Assembly (NCBI GenBank): GCA_017437755.1
Contig: JAFRXI010000035.1
Span: 1-52,511 of the forward strand
Source: Bacteroidales bacterium
Lineage (GTDB): Bacteria > Bacteroidota > Bacteroidia > Bacteroidales > UBA932
Reading direction: 5' to 3'
DNA length: 52,511 nt
Below are positions 1-7,910 of this stretch, one piece after another (within the stretch, counting starts at the first letter, position 1; the number at the start of each line of letters is the position of its first letter). Both the position numbers and the translations under genes were made by a program. The notes beneath the pieces were generated by a model. It did not search any database. It was given only the letters and a program-made list of their open reading frames with translations, and was not told where the DNA came from.

Positions 1-2
1 CC

Positions 3-518
3 GGAATCATCAAGCGCATTCCCATGCACGAGATGAAGAGGGAGGAGTTCCAGGCAGTCATCGACGTGGACCTGGTGGCCCCCTACATCGTATCGGCCGC
101 CGTCATTCCCGAGATGATGGAGCGCCGCGAGGGCAAGATAATAAACATCTGCTCCATGATGAGCGAACTCGGCCGCGAGACCGTTTCGGCATACGCCGCC
201 GCCAAGGGCGGACTCAAGATGCTCACCCGCAACATCTGCTCCGAATACGGCGAGTACAACATCCAGTGCAACGGTATCGGCCCCGGCTATATCGCCACTC
301 CCCAGACTGCTCCGCTCCGCGAGAAGCAGCCCGACGGAAGCCGCCATCCCTTTGACAGTTTCATCTGCGCAAAGACCCCGGCCGGACGCTGGCTCGACCC
401 TTCAGAGCTCGGCGGCCCTGCCGTGTTCCTCGCCAGCCATGCTTCCGACGCCGTCAACGGCCACATCCTCTATGTGGACGGCGGTATCCTTGCCTACATC
501 GGCAAGCAGCCCAAGTAA
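3..518 (+). CDS. Gluconate 5-dehydrogenase / KduD-type short-chain dehydrogenase (5'-truncated)
   Basis: This NAD(P)-dependent oxidoreductase of the SDR superfamily is cut by the left window edge. The open frame runs from base 3 and begins Gly-Ile-Ile-Lys-Arg, which matches the segment after the conserved NNAG motif, so the Rossmann TGxxxGIG part lies outside. Visible are the catalytic Ser in NICSMMS, the YxxxK motif as YAAAK, the post-catalytic PGYIATP stretch, and the C-terminal VDGGILAYIGKQP tail typical of Bacteroides gluconate 5-dehydrogenases. In uronate degradation such enzymes reduce 2,5-diketo-3-deoxygluconate or 5-ketogluconate in the cytoplasm. Its TAA overlaps the ATG of the next gene by one base, so it is operonic with DUF4861, EIIC and kduI. 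The choice between KduD and gluconate dehydrogenase activity is an inference; the family is clear. Confidence 0.88.
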   Translation, partial: GIIKRIPMHEMKREEFQAVIDVDLVAPYIVSAAVIPEMMERREGKIINICSMMSELGRETVSAYAAAKGGLKMLTRNICSEYGEYNIQCNGIGPGYIATPQTAPLREKQPDGSRHPFDSFICAKTPAGRWLDPSELGGPAVFLASHASDAVNGHILYVDGGILAYIGKQPK

Positions 519-1687
519 TGGCCATGAAATCAATTGTTTCCGCCTGCATCCTGGGAGGGGCCCTGCTCCTTGCGGGATGCAGTGCAGCATATAGGGTGGA
601 AGTTTCAAACCCCCTCCCGGTGGACCGGATCGGGGAAATCGCCGGCTTTGATGCGGCCCTTGCCGGAGACCTTTCCGGGAAGGATTTCGTCATTGTGGGA
701 GAAGACGGCGCCGAGGTCCCCTACCAGAAGACCCATGACGGACAGATTATCTTCCCCGCAACGGTAAAAGCCTCGTCATCAGTAGTTTACACTTTAAAGA
801 AGGGAATCCCCTCCCCTGTGGACACCGTCGCCTACGGCAGGATGTTCCCTGAAAGGAAGGACGACATCGCCTGGGAGAACGACAGGTGTGCATTCCGGAC
901 CTACGGCCCGGCCCTCGTGGCCTCCGGCCAGCATGCCTTCGGATACGACGCCTTCACAAAGAGCGCCACACATCCCATCCTGGAAGACTGGTACTACACC
1001 TCCGTCTTCCAGAAGAAGAGCATCCACCACGACCACGGGACCGGGATGGACGCCTACGAGGTGGGCCCCACCCTCGGCTGCGGGGCATCCGGCTTCGTCG
1101 TCGACGGGGAAATCGTCCACCAGTGGGGTTACCAGACCTACGAAATCCTGGACCAGGGCCCGCTGCGCGTATCTTTCATGCTCAACTGCTATCCCAAACA
1201 GGTGGGCGCAGATACCGTTGTCGAACACAGGCTCATAACGCTCGACGCAGGAACCCACCTGAACCGTGCCAGGCTCTCATGGACCGGCCTTTCCGCAAAA
1301 GCGGAGATCATCGCCGGAGTTGTGGTCCACAAGGACAATCCCGACGAGTACACAATCGACACCTCCGCCGGAACCGTGGCTTATGCCGATCCGATGACCC
1401 TGCGCTGGAAGCCCGAGGGCAAGCAGTTCACCGGAGCCGTCTTCCCCGCCGGAGTCCACGTAGCATTCCGTCCGCTCACCCCTTCCGAGGATGAAGCCGT
1501 GAAGGACGGAGCCACCGGGCACATTGCAGGGACCGTGTCCGTGAATCCGGGAGACACCTTCACCTATATGTTCGGAACCGCCTGGAGCAAGGTGCATTTC
1601 AAGGACCTTGCTGAGTGGGATGCCTATCTCCACTCCGCCAGGGAAAAGGCCGACAACCCACTGGCAATAACCGTAACCAAAAAGTAA
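518..1687 (+). CDS. DUF4861 family lipoprotein
   Basis: This is a 389-residue predicted lipoprotein. Residues 1-21 form a hydrophobic signal ending in a lipobox (LLAGC, Cys21), so the mature protein is probably anchored at the outer or inner membrane facing the periplasm. The body resembles DUF4861, a family usually found in Bacteroidota loci for pectin or other uronic-acid glycans beside kduI, kduD and unsaturated-uronyl hydrolases. The biochemical role is not established. A second ATG lies two codons downstream (524) and would give a more conventional MKS start; the one-base overlap with the preceding stop favours translational coupling from 518. It is followed after three bases by the EIIC gene. 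Family assignment rests on sequence resemblance and context. Confidence 0.78.
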   Translation: MAMKSIVSACILGGALLLAGCSAAYRVEVSNPLPVDRIGEIAGFDAALAGDLSGKDFVIVGEDGAEVPYQKTHDGQIIFPATVKASSSVVYTLKKGIPSPVDTVAYGRMFPERKDDIAWENDRCAFRTYGPALVASGQHAFGYDAFTKSATHPILEDWYYTSVFQKKSIHHDHGTGMDAYEVGPTLGCGASGFVVDGEIVHQWGYQTYEILDQGPLRVSFMLNCYPKQVGADTVVEHRLITLDAGTHLNRARLSWTGLSAKAEIIAGVVVHKDNPDEYTIDTSAGTVAYADPMTLRWKPEGKQFTGAVFPAGVHVAFRPLTPSEDEAVKDGATGHIAGTVSVNPGDTFTYMFGTAWSKVHFKDLAEWDAYLHSAREKADNPLAITVTKK

Positions 1688-1690
1688 TCA

Positions 1691-3100
1691 ATGGAACAAG
1701 TATTCAGTTACATACTGGGACTGGGCGCAGCTGTGATGATGCCCATCATCTTCACCATCCTGGGCGTCTGCATCGGCATCAAGTTCGGCAAGGCCCTCAA
1801 GAGCGGCCTCATCATCGGAGTGGGCTTCGTGGGCCTGTCGGTAATCACCGGCCTGCTCACCAGCAGCCTGGGCGGACCGCTCAAGAACATGGCTGAGATA
1901 TACAACCTCCAACTCGGGATATTCGACATGGGCTGGCCCGCTGCGGCATCGGTGGCCTACAACACCACCGTGGGGGCATTCATAATCCCCGTGTGCCTTG
2001 CCATCAACATCGTGCTGCTGCTGATCAAGTGCACCAACACCATCAACATAGACCTCTGGAACTACTGGCATTATGCCTTCATCGGCGCCGTGGTCTACTT
2101 TGCCTCCGACAGCATCTGGTGGGGCTTCTTCGCCGCCGTCATCTGCTTCATCATCACCCTGATAATGGCCGACCTCACGTCAAAGCAGTTCCAGACCTAC
2201 TACAAGGACGTGGACGGGATTTCCCTTCCCCAGCCCTTCGTCCAGGGCTTCGTGCCGTTTGCGGTGGTGCTCAACAAGGGAATGGACCTCATCCCCGGAT
2301 TCAACAAGTTGGACATCGATGCCGAGGGCATGAAAAAGAAGTTCGGCGTGCTTGGGGAGCCGCTTTTCATCGGCGTGATAGTAGGCTGCGGAATCGGCCT
2401 GCTCTCCTACGGAAGCTGGAAGGAAATCGTGGCCAATATCCCCGCCATACTCAAGCTCGGAGTGAGCATGGGTGCCGTCATGGAACTCATCCCCAGGATC
2501 ACCGCCCTCTTCATAGAGGGACTCAAGCCCATTTCCGAGGCCACCCGCGACCTGGTTTCCCGCAAGTTCAAGGGCAGTGCCGGAATCAACATCGGAATGA
2601 GCCCCGCCCTGGTGATCGGACATCCCACCACCCTGGTGGTTTCCATACTCCTGATCCCCGTGCTTCTCTTCCTGTCGGTTGTCCTTCCCGGCAACCAGTT
2701 CCTGCCCCTGGCATCGCTGGCTGGCCTGTTCTACATCTTCCCCGCGGTGCTTCCCATCACCAAGGGCAATGTGGTCAAGACCTTCATAATCGGCCTGGTG
2801 GCCATGATCGTGGGCCTGTACTTCGTGACCGACCTTGCTCCCTTCTTCACCCAGGCCGCAGAGGACGTATTTGCAAGGACGCAGGACGCCGCCGTGGCCA
2901 TTCCGGAAGGCTTCCAGGGCGGTTCGCTGGACTTTGCATCCAGCCTCTTCTCATGGATAATCTTCCACTGCGTGCATAATCTCAAGTGGATAGGCTGCGG
3001 CATACTCGTGACCGGAACCACCGTAATGGCAATCATAAACCGCCGCCGCATAATCCGCGAGGCAGCCCTCGCAGCTGCGGCAGCAAATGAAAACAAATAA
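1691..3100 (+). CDS. PTS EIIC component, galactitol (GAT) family-like permease
   Basis: This 469-residue polytopic membrane protein resembles the galactitol-type EIIC family (GatC/SgcC): an N-terminal glycine-rich hydrophobic region, repeated helices, the [13 protein letters not shown] segment, and a length typical of the family. It would form the membrane channel for a sugar or sugar acid. No EIIA, EIIB, EI or HPr gene is in the window, and PTS systems are uncommon in Bacteroidota, so phosphorylation-coupled transport cannot be assumed. Its position between a DUF4861 lipoprotein and kduI points to a uronate-derived substrate rather than galactitol. Its TAA shares one base with the ATG of kduI. 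It could act as an EIIC-derived facilitator, or its partner subunits may lie upstream. Confidence 0.82.
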   Translation: MEQVFSYILGLGAAVMMPIIFTILGVCIGIKFGKALKSGLIIGVGFVGLSVITGLLTSSLGGPLKNMAEIYNLQLGIFDMGWPAAASVAYNTTVGAFIIPVCLAINIVLLLIKCTNTINIDLWNYWHYAFIGAVVYFASDSIWWGFFAAVICFIITLIMADLTSKQFQTYYKDVDGISLPQPFVQGFVPFAVVLNKGMDLIPGFNKLDIDAEGMKKKFGVLGEPLFIGVIVGCGIGLLSYGSWKEIVANIPAILKLGVSMGAVMELIPRITALFIEGLKPISEATRDLVSRKFKGSAGINIGMSPALVIGHPTTLVVSILLIPVLLFLSVVLPGNQFLPLASLAGLFYIFPAVLPITKGNVVKTFIIGLVAMIVGLYFVTDLAPFFTQAAEDVFARTQDAAVAIPEGFQGGSLDFASSLFSWIIFHCVHNLKWIGCGILVTGTTVMAIINRRRIIREAALAAAAANENK

Positions 3101-4020
3101 TGAAAAAGCTTATAATCACCCTCCTGGCAGCAGCTGCGGCATTTTCCGCATCCGCCCAGATCAACTACACAATGCAGACTGCCTGCAATCCCAAGGATGT
3201 AAAGGGATACGATACCGAGAGGCTCCGCGAGGCCTTCATGATGGAAAAGGTCATGGCGCCAGACGAAATCAACCTCACCTATTCCATGTACGACCGCTTC
3301 ATTTTCGGCGGTGCGATGCCCGTGGCCAAGGTCCTGGTCCTGGAGACCATCGACCCGCTCAAGGCCCCGTATTTCCTGTATTCCAGGGAACTCGGCGTCA
3401 TCAACGTCGGCGGTGACGGTATCGTAAGCGTGAACGGAAAGGACTACACCCTCAAGTTCAAGGACGCCCTTTACGTGGGCCGCGGAAACGAGAAGGTCAC
3501 CTTCCGGAGCAAGAATCCCGCCCAGCCCGCAAAGTTCTACATCAACAGCGCCTGCGCGCACAAGGCCTACAAGACCCAGCTCGTGACGGTAGAAGGCCGA
3601 AAGGGCTCCCTCAAGGCCAATTCCTTCCCTGCCGGAAAGATGGAAGACAGCAACGACCGCGTCATCAACCAGCTGATAGTGAACAACGTTCTGGAGGAAG
3701 GGCCCTGCCAGTTGCAGATGGGTCTCACCGAGCTCAAGCCGGGCAGCGTATGGAACACCATGCCGGCACACACCCACGCCAGGCGTATCGAGGCGTACTT
3801 CTATTTCAACGTCACTGAAGGCAACATGATCTGCCACCTCATGGGTGAGCCCAAGGAGGAGAGGCTGGTATGGCTCGCCAACGAGCAGGCCATAATGTCG
3901 CCCGAATGGTCCATCCACGCCGCTGCCGGAACCTCCAACTACATGTTCATCTGGGGCATGGCCGGCGAGAACCTGGACTACGGCGACATGGACAAGTTCC
4001 CTTACACCGAGATGAGGTAG
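3100..4020 (+). CDS. kduI: 5-keto-4-deoxyuronate isomerase KduI with an N-terminal signal peptide
   Basis: KduI converts 5-keto-4-deoxyuronate (from unsaturated uronates) to 3-deoxy-2,5-hexodiulosonate. The four metal ligands of the cupin are present as His224, His226 (HTH), Glu231 and His273. Each is shifted by exactly 28 residues from the E. coli ligands (196, 198, 203, 245). The ending [14 protein letters not shown] is diagnostic. Unusually, residues 1-20 form a textbook signal peptide (MKKL, Ala-rich core, SASAQ cleavage site), and the conserved enzyme begins immediately after it at INYTMQ. The product is therefore predicted to be periplasmic, whereas KduI is normally cytosolic. The start is fixed by a one-base stop/start overlap with the EIIC gene. 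Hairpins follow at 4035-4125. Confidence 0.92.
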   Translation: MKKLIITLLAAAAAFSASAQINYTMQTACNPKDVKGYDTERLREAFMMEKVMAPDEINLTYSMYDRFIFGGAMPVAKVLVLETIDPLKAPYFLYSRELGVINVGGDGIVSVNGKDYTLKFKDALYVGRGNEKVTFRSKNPAQPAKFYINSACAHKAYKTQLVTVEGRKGSLKANSFPAGKMEDSNDRVINQLIVNNVLEEGPCQLQMGLTELKPGSVWNTMPAHTHARRIEAYFYFNVTEGNMICHLMGEPKEERLVWLANEQAIMSPEWSIHAAAGTSNYMFIWGMAGENLDYGDMDKFPYTEMR

Positions 4021-4034
4021 CCTCCTATGCCAGA

Positions 4035-4073
4035 CCGTGCTCCCCGTCCCGCCAGAATGGACGGGCGACACGG
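4035..4073 (+). repeat. Imperfect hairpin 1 downstream of kduI
   Basis: The arms CCGTG...CCCGTCC (4035-4049) and GGACGGG...CACGG (4059-4073) pair, except for a 3x3 internal loop. It lies 15 bases after the kduI stop. It is a degenerate version of the perfect hairpin that follows, and has no T-run of its own. Confidence 0.6.
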
Positions 4074-4088
4074 CCCCCCCCCTATCAA

Positions 4089-4131
4089 CGTGTTCCCCGT
4101 CCTTATGTTAGGGACGGGGAACACGCTTTAA
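4089..4131 (+). terminator. Hairpin 2, probable terminator between convergent kduI and queF
   Basis: A perfect 14-bp inverted repeat, CGTGTTCCCCGTCC (4089-4102) and its complement (4112-4125), has a 9-nt loop. It is followed by a short CTTTA stretch rather than a long T-run. It lies between the stop codons of the convergent kduI (+) and queF (-), so it may end both transcripts. The weak U-tract makes strength uncertain. Confidence 0.6.
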
Positions 4132-4166
4132 ATCCTTGCTGGAATGACTTTTCTAAGAAGAGGCTA

Positions 4167-4625
4167 TTATTCGTGGGAGGCGAAACGCTGCTGTGCCAGA
4201 TCCTCCCATTTCGTACCCGGCCGGCCGTAGTTGGCGTAAGGGTAGATGGAGATGCCGCCGCGGGGAGTGAAGAAGCCGGTCACCTCGATGTACTTGGGAT
4301 CCATCAGGGCGATGAGGTCCTTCATGATGGTGTTGATACAGTCCTCGTGGAAGTCACCGTGGCTCCGGAAGCTGAAAAGATAGAGCTTGAGGCTCTTGGA
4401 CTCCACCATCCTGACGTCGGGTACATAGCTTATGCGGATCTCGGCAAAGTCGGGCTGACCTGTTATGGGGCAGAGAGTGGTGAACTCAGGGCAGTTGAAC
4501 CTCACCCAGTAATCGTTGTCACGATGCATGTTCTCAAAGGTCTCCAGTACCTCCGGAGCATAATCCTGACTGTATACAGTCTTGTTTCCCAATGACTTGA
4601 GGGACTCTTTATCTCTTGACGCCAT
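4167..4625 (-). CDS. queF: NADPH-dependent preQ0 reductase QueF
   Basis: QueF reduces 7-cyano-7-deazaguanine (preQ0) to preQ1 in the cytoplasm during queuosine tRNA modification. The 152-residue length fits the short, unimodular YkvM type. Visible motifs are the active-site Cys in [13 protein letters not shown], the NADPH-binding [13 protein letters not shown] segment, and the HGDFHE and RGGISIYP stretches. The ATG is separated by one base from the prfA stop, so it is the last gene of the operon GNAT-prfA-queF. No preQ1 riboswitch was seen; as an operon-internal gene it has no leader of its own. Confidence 0.95.
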   Translation of the reverse strand: MASRDKESLKSLGNKTVYSQDYAPEVLETFENMHRDNDYWVRFNCPEFTTLCPITGQPDFAEIRISYVPDVRMVESKSLKLYLFSFRSHGDFHEDCINTIMKDLIALMDPKYIEVTGFFTPRGGISIYPYANYGRPGTKWEDLAQQRFASHE

Positions 4626-4626
4626 A

Positions 4627-5721
4627 TTATTCGCCGGCCTCCTTGAGCCTTTCTGCGTTCTCCGCTATCTGGAGCTGGTCGATGCATTCCTGGATGTCGC
4701 CGTCTATGAAAACGGGAAGGTTGTACATGGTCCAGTTGATACGGTGGTCGGTGACCCTGGACTGGGGATAATTGTAGGTGCGGATCTTGGCCGAGCGATC
4801 GCCGGTGGAAACCATGGTCTTGCGTTTGGCGGCGATTCCGTCGAGGTACTTCTGGTGCTCGCGGTTGTAGAGGCGGGTACGGAGTTCCTCCATGGCGCGG
4901 TCGAGGTTCTTGAGCTGGGAACGCTCCTCCTGGCACTGGACCACTATCCCGGACGGTATGTGGGTAAGGCGGACTGCCGAATAGGTGGTGTTGACGCCCT
5001 GTCCTCCGGGGCCCGATGCGCAGAAGAGGTCCTTCCGGATATCGGCCGGATTCAGTTCGATGTCAAACTCGCCGGCCTCGGGGAAAACGGCCACGGACGC
5101 GGCGGAAGTCTGGATCCGACCCTGCGTCTCGGTCTGGGGGACCCTCTGCACGCGGTGAACGCCCGACTCGTACTTCATGACCCCGTAGACCCCGTCGGCC
5201 GAACTGGAGAGCTTGAATACCACCTGCTTAAAGCCTCCCGAGGTTCCGGGGGCCTGGTCGGTCACCTCCAGCTTCCAGCCCCTCCTCTCGGCGAACTTCG
5301 AATACATGCGGAACAGGTCGCCGGCAAAGATGGCCGCCTCATCGCCGCCGGTACCGCCGCGGATCTCCACCATGGCGTTCTTTCCGTCATCGGGATCGGC
5401 GGGAATCAGCAGGAGCTTTATCTGCTGCTCCATTTCCGGGAGCATGGGCTCTATTTCCTGGATTTCCTCACGGGCCATCTCGCGGAGATCGTCATCCTTC
5501 TCGTTCATCAGGATGTCCTTCGCCTGGGCCAATTCGTCAACCTTCTTCTTATATTCGAGCCCTGCCTTTATGATGGGCTCAAGTTCCTTGTAGTCCTTGT
5601 TGAGCTGGACGAACTTCTTCATATCCGACACCACTTCCGGAGAAGAAAGCTGCTCCTGAAGCGACCGGTATTTTTCCTGAAGGCTCAAAACCTTCTCTAT
5701 CAGCGTATTGTTCTCTGCCAT
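4627..5721 (-). CDS. prfA: Peptide chain release factor 1
   Basis: RF1 recognises UAA/UAG stop codons and triggers peptidyl-tRNA hydrolysis on the ribosome. The 364-residue protein has the N-terminal coiled domain, the tripeptide anticodon region in [10 protein letters not shown] (the PxT motif characteristic of RF1, not the SPF of RF2), and the catalytic GGQ in [11 protein letters not shown] frame extension begins two codons earlier at a TTG; the ATG at 5721 (MAENNT) is preferred. That leaves two bases between the upstream GNAT-like stop and this start. It lies in the middle of a three-gene operon with queF downstream. Confidence 0.97.
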   Translation of the reverse strand: MAENNTLIEKVLSLQEKYRSLQEQLSSPEVVSDMKKFVQLNKDYKELEPIIKAGLEYKKKVDELAQAKDILMNEKDDDLREMAREEIQEIEPMLPEMEQQIKLLLIPADPDDGKNAMVEIRGGTGGDEAAIFAGDLFRMYSKFAERRGWKLEVTDQAPGTSGGFKQVVFKLSSSADGVYGVMKYESGVHRVQRVPQTETQGRIQTSAASVAVFPEAGEFDIELNPADIRKDLFCASGPGGQGVNTTYSAVRLTHIPSGIVVQCQEERSQLKNLDRAMEELRTRLYNREHQKYLDGIAAKRKTMVSTGDRSAKIRTYNYPQSRVTDHRINWTMYNLPVFIDGDIQECIDQLQIAENAERLKEAGE

Positions 5722-5723
5722 AA

Positions 5724-6848
5724 TCAAAGCTGTTTAAGATAACAGCGGCGCCTCATGTAGAGGTCGTTCCCGTAGCGCGACCACACGTTCACGGCCCCGT
5801 TGGTCTCGATCTGGGGGTTGGAAAGTGCCCAAAGGGTACCGTTTGCTATGTAACGCTCCCCTATCTTGGTATGCAGCACCGCCGATATTCCGGTGTTCTG
5901 CCATTTGGGAACGGCGCCGTTGATCATAAGGTCCATGGTCTCGTAGTTCCTGAGGGCCTTCATCACGTGGTACCAGCCGAAGGGGAAAAGGTGTCCCTTG
6001 GCCTTCTGCAAGGCCTTGGATATATCGGGAATGGTGATTCCGAAAGCAACCAGGTGGTTGTCGGAGTCCAGGATCACCACGCTGTTCCGGTCATTCAGGA
6101 ACGGAAGGAAGATCCCGGCCTCCTCCTTGACCTCCTCGTCGTCGAAGGGGATGAAATTGTACACTCCCTTGGCAAAACTCTCGTTGTAGGCCTCGAAGAA
6201 CTCCTTTACCTTGGCCGGATCCTTCTTGAGGGCCTCGATGCTGCCGTCGTGAAGGTTGTAGCGCTCCATCAGGGCGGCGCTTACCCGGCGGAGTTTCTCC
6301 GGGGCGCCCTCGTGGGCATCCATCCTGAGTTCCAGCCAGTCGCACTCCTTCACGTACCCGAGTTCTGTCACAAAGTCGTTGTAATACTTGTAGTTATACA
6401 GCACGTTGAACACCGGTACATTCTCGAATCCCTCCACCAGCATTCCCTGCTTTCCGAGGGTATTGTAATAGAGAGGGCCGTGGATCTCGGTCATTCCCTC
6501 GCTGCGAGCCCAGTCCTCGGCGGTTTCCAGGAGCAGGCGGGCGACCTCTATGTCATCTATGGTGTCAAACCAGCCGAACCGCGCCCTTTTCTTGCCGTAC
6601 AGTTCGTTGTAACGCGGGTTTATCATTCCGGAAATACGTCCCACCACCGCTCCGTCCTCATTTCTGTAGGCAAGCCAGAGCTTTCTCTTGCAATACCTTA
6701 GCGGAGCACACGAGGTCAGCGACTTCATCTGGTCACCATGAAGGGCGGGGACATACTGCGGGCAGTCCCTGTACAGCCAGTCGGGAAACTCTATGAACCG
6801 ACGGATATCCTTCCGGGAACTGATCTCTATTACGCTGTATTTTGACAT
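5724..6848 (-). CDS. GNAT-like N-acetyltransferase family protein (YghO-like)
   Basis: This 374-residue predicted soluble protein resembles the large, two-lobed GNAT-superfamily proteins common in Bacteroidota and related to YghO. The first half has an acetyltransferase-like segment ([20 protein letters not shown]), followed by GRFGW-type and HGPLYYNT motifs. The second half contains another fold-like region ([20 protein letters not shown]). The substrate is unknown. No signal peptide is visible. It is the first gene of the operon with prfA and queF, with a good -7 box 29 bases upstream of the ATG (6877-6884). The superfamily is fairly clear; the activity is not. Confidence 0.7.
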   Translation of the reverse strand: MSKYSVIEISSRKDIRRFIEFPDWLYRDCPQYVPALHGDQMKSLTSCAPLRYCKRKLWLAYRNEDGAVVGRISGMINPRYNELYGKKRARFGWFDTIDDIEVARLLLETAEDWARSEGMTEIHGPLYYNTLGKQGMLVEGFENVPVFNVLYNYKYYNDFVTELGYVKECDWLELRMDAHEGAPEKLRRVSAALMERYNLHDGSIEALKKDPAKVKEFFEAYNESFAKGVYNFIPFDDEEVKEEAGIFLPFLNDRNSVVILDSDNHLVAFGITIPDISKALQKAKGHLFPFGWYHVMKALRNYETMDLMINGAVPKWQNTGISAVLHTKIGERYIANGTLWALSNPQIETNGAVNVWSRYGNDLYMRRRCYLKQL

Positions 6849-6876
6849 AGACGACTGATTGCTTTAAAATAACCTG

Positions 6877-6884
6877 CAAAGATA
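6877..6884 (-). promoter_or_regulatory. -7 promoter box for GNAT-prfA-queF
   Basis: On the minus strand the sequence reads TATCTTTG, a perfect TAnnTTTG Bacteroidota -7 box. Transcription would start about 20 bases before the ATG at 6848. No clear TTG is seen at the usual -33 distance. Confidence 0.6.
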
Positions 6885-6901
6885 CAAATAATTTGTCATA
6901 T

Positions 6902-7031
6902 ACCAGCATGCCACTACTGCATTACGACCGTCAGCACCCTCGCTGCGTTAGAGGGAGGGGCCCGAAACCGAAGGTTTTGGGAGGGATAGGACCGAAGGTC
7001 CGTAGTCGTAAAGCAGTAGTGGTATGCCGGT
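6902..7031. repeat. Structured dispersed repeat, copy 1 (two TTCG hairpins in a long outer stem)
   Basis: The outer arms 6902-6928 and 7005-7031 are complementary at about 24 of 27 positions. Inside are a hairpin CCCTC/GAGGG (6937-6941 with 6951-6955) and two C(TTCG)G tetraloop hairpins on the minus strand: AAACCTTCGGTTT and GGACCTTCGGTCC. The 55-nt core 6953-7007 is identical, in reverse orientation, to 24368-24422. The element abuts the stop codon of the DUF4886 gene and sits just upstream of the next operon's promoter, so it may end or insulate transcripts. Confidence 0.85.
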
Positions 7032-7906
7032 TATTCAGTGTATGGAGCCTCGTACGTGGCGAAAGGGGCCCTTACAGCCTTGCAGGCAGCCTTCTGGCAG
7101 ATCCTGGCGGCCTTGGGAGAGAGTTCCCTGCCGGAAGCTTTCAGCAAACACTTGTTTCCCTTGACGCTTTTACCGGTAAAGGGAGCCACGAGGGCCTCGT
7201 ACCAGGTACATGCAAGGGTATAGCGGCCGTACTGGTAATTCTGATGGTATCCGTCGCGTGTAATGTCTTTTGAATCATTCAGCTTGGATGTCCTTACGAA
7301 CATGGTGGACGCCCCGTCGGGTATCACCCCGGCTATTGCAGGATTGTCTGATAGAAGCCTGCGGTTGCAGTCAAGGATGGCCTCGTACATGGTTTTCTGG
7401 TCCCTTCCGTACTTGGGAAACTCCCTATGGTCGGAGTTTCGGGAATAGGCCCAGGTCTGATGCCAGTAAATCCTGGCCCCGGTGTTGGAACAATGCTTGC
7501 GGACTATGGAGACAAGCTCTCCGAACCATGGATTATAAGTCTCGTAAATACCTGAGCTGCCGGAGTTTTGCTGCATGGTAACGATGTCCCAGGGCTCGTC
7601 CTCAATACCACGGAGGATTCCAACGCCCTCCTCCTTCACCCACTCGTTTTTCACCGACTTGGAATAGCGGTAGTTCTTCAGGTCACCCCTGTATTCGCGG
7701 CAATGCCTCTCAAGGGAACACCCGCCTATATAGAGTTTACCCACAATCACGTTATGGACGCCGGCAGCTTCCAGCAGGTCCGGCAGATACTCCAGTCCGT
7801 CCTCGGAAAAACTGTTTCCTATTGCAAGGATCCTCAGGGTGTCGGCCTGGGCATAAGACACCACGCAAACTAGCGCGGCCACAAAAAGGGCGATGATCTT
7901 TTTCAT
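7031..7906 (-). CDS. DUF4886 family SGNH-type hydrolase, exported
   Basis: This 291-residue protein has a clear signal peptide (MKKIIALFVAALVCVVSYAQ), so it acts outside the cytoplasm. It then has an SGNH-like block I, ILAIGNSFSEDG, with the presumed nucleophilic Ser, and a distal DGYHQNYQYGRY block that could supply the catalytic His. This pattern fits DUF4886, a Bacteroidota family thought to be esterases acting on glycans. The actual substrate is unknown. It is the last gene of the minus-strand run GDPD-SGNH, pgi, anSME, DUF4886, with a 4-base gap to anSME. Its stop codon coincides with the edge of the structured repeat. Confidence 0.78.
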   Translation of the reverse strand: MKKIIALFVAALVCVVSYAQADTLRILAIGNSFSEDGLEYLPDLLEAAGVHNVIVGKLYIGGCSLERHCREYRGDLKNYRYSKSVKNEWVKEEGVGILRGIEDEPWDIVTMQQNSGSSGIYETYNPWFGELVSIVRKHCSNTGARIYWHQTWAYSRNSDHREFPKYGRDQKTMYEAILDCNRRLLSDNPAIAGVIPDGASTMFVRTSKLNDSKDITRDGYHQNYQYGRYTLACTWYEALVAPFTGKSVKGNKCLLKASGRELSPKAARICQKAACKAVRAPFATYEAPYTE

Positions 7907-7910
7907 TATG

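Noticed and set aside
2731-4071. A 446-codon frame on the minus strand
   Set aside because: It is antisense to EIIC and kduI, both of which have strong family motifs.
4600-4640. A preQ1 riboswitch before queF
   Set aside because: queF follows prfA by one base, so there is no leader to hold an aptamer.
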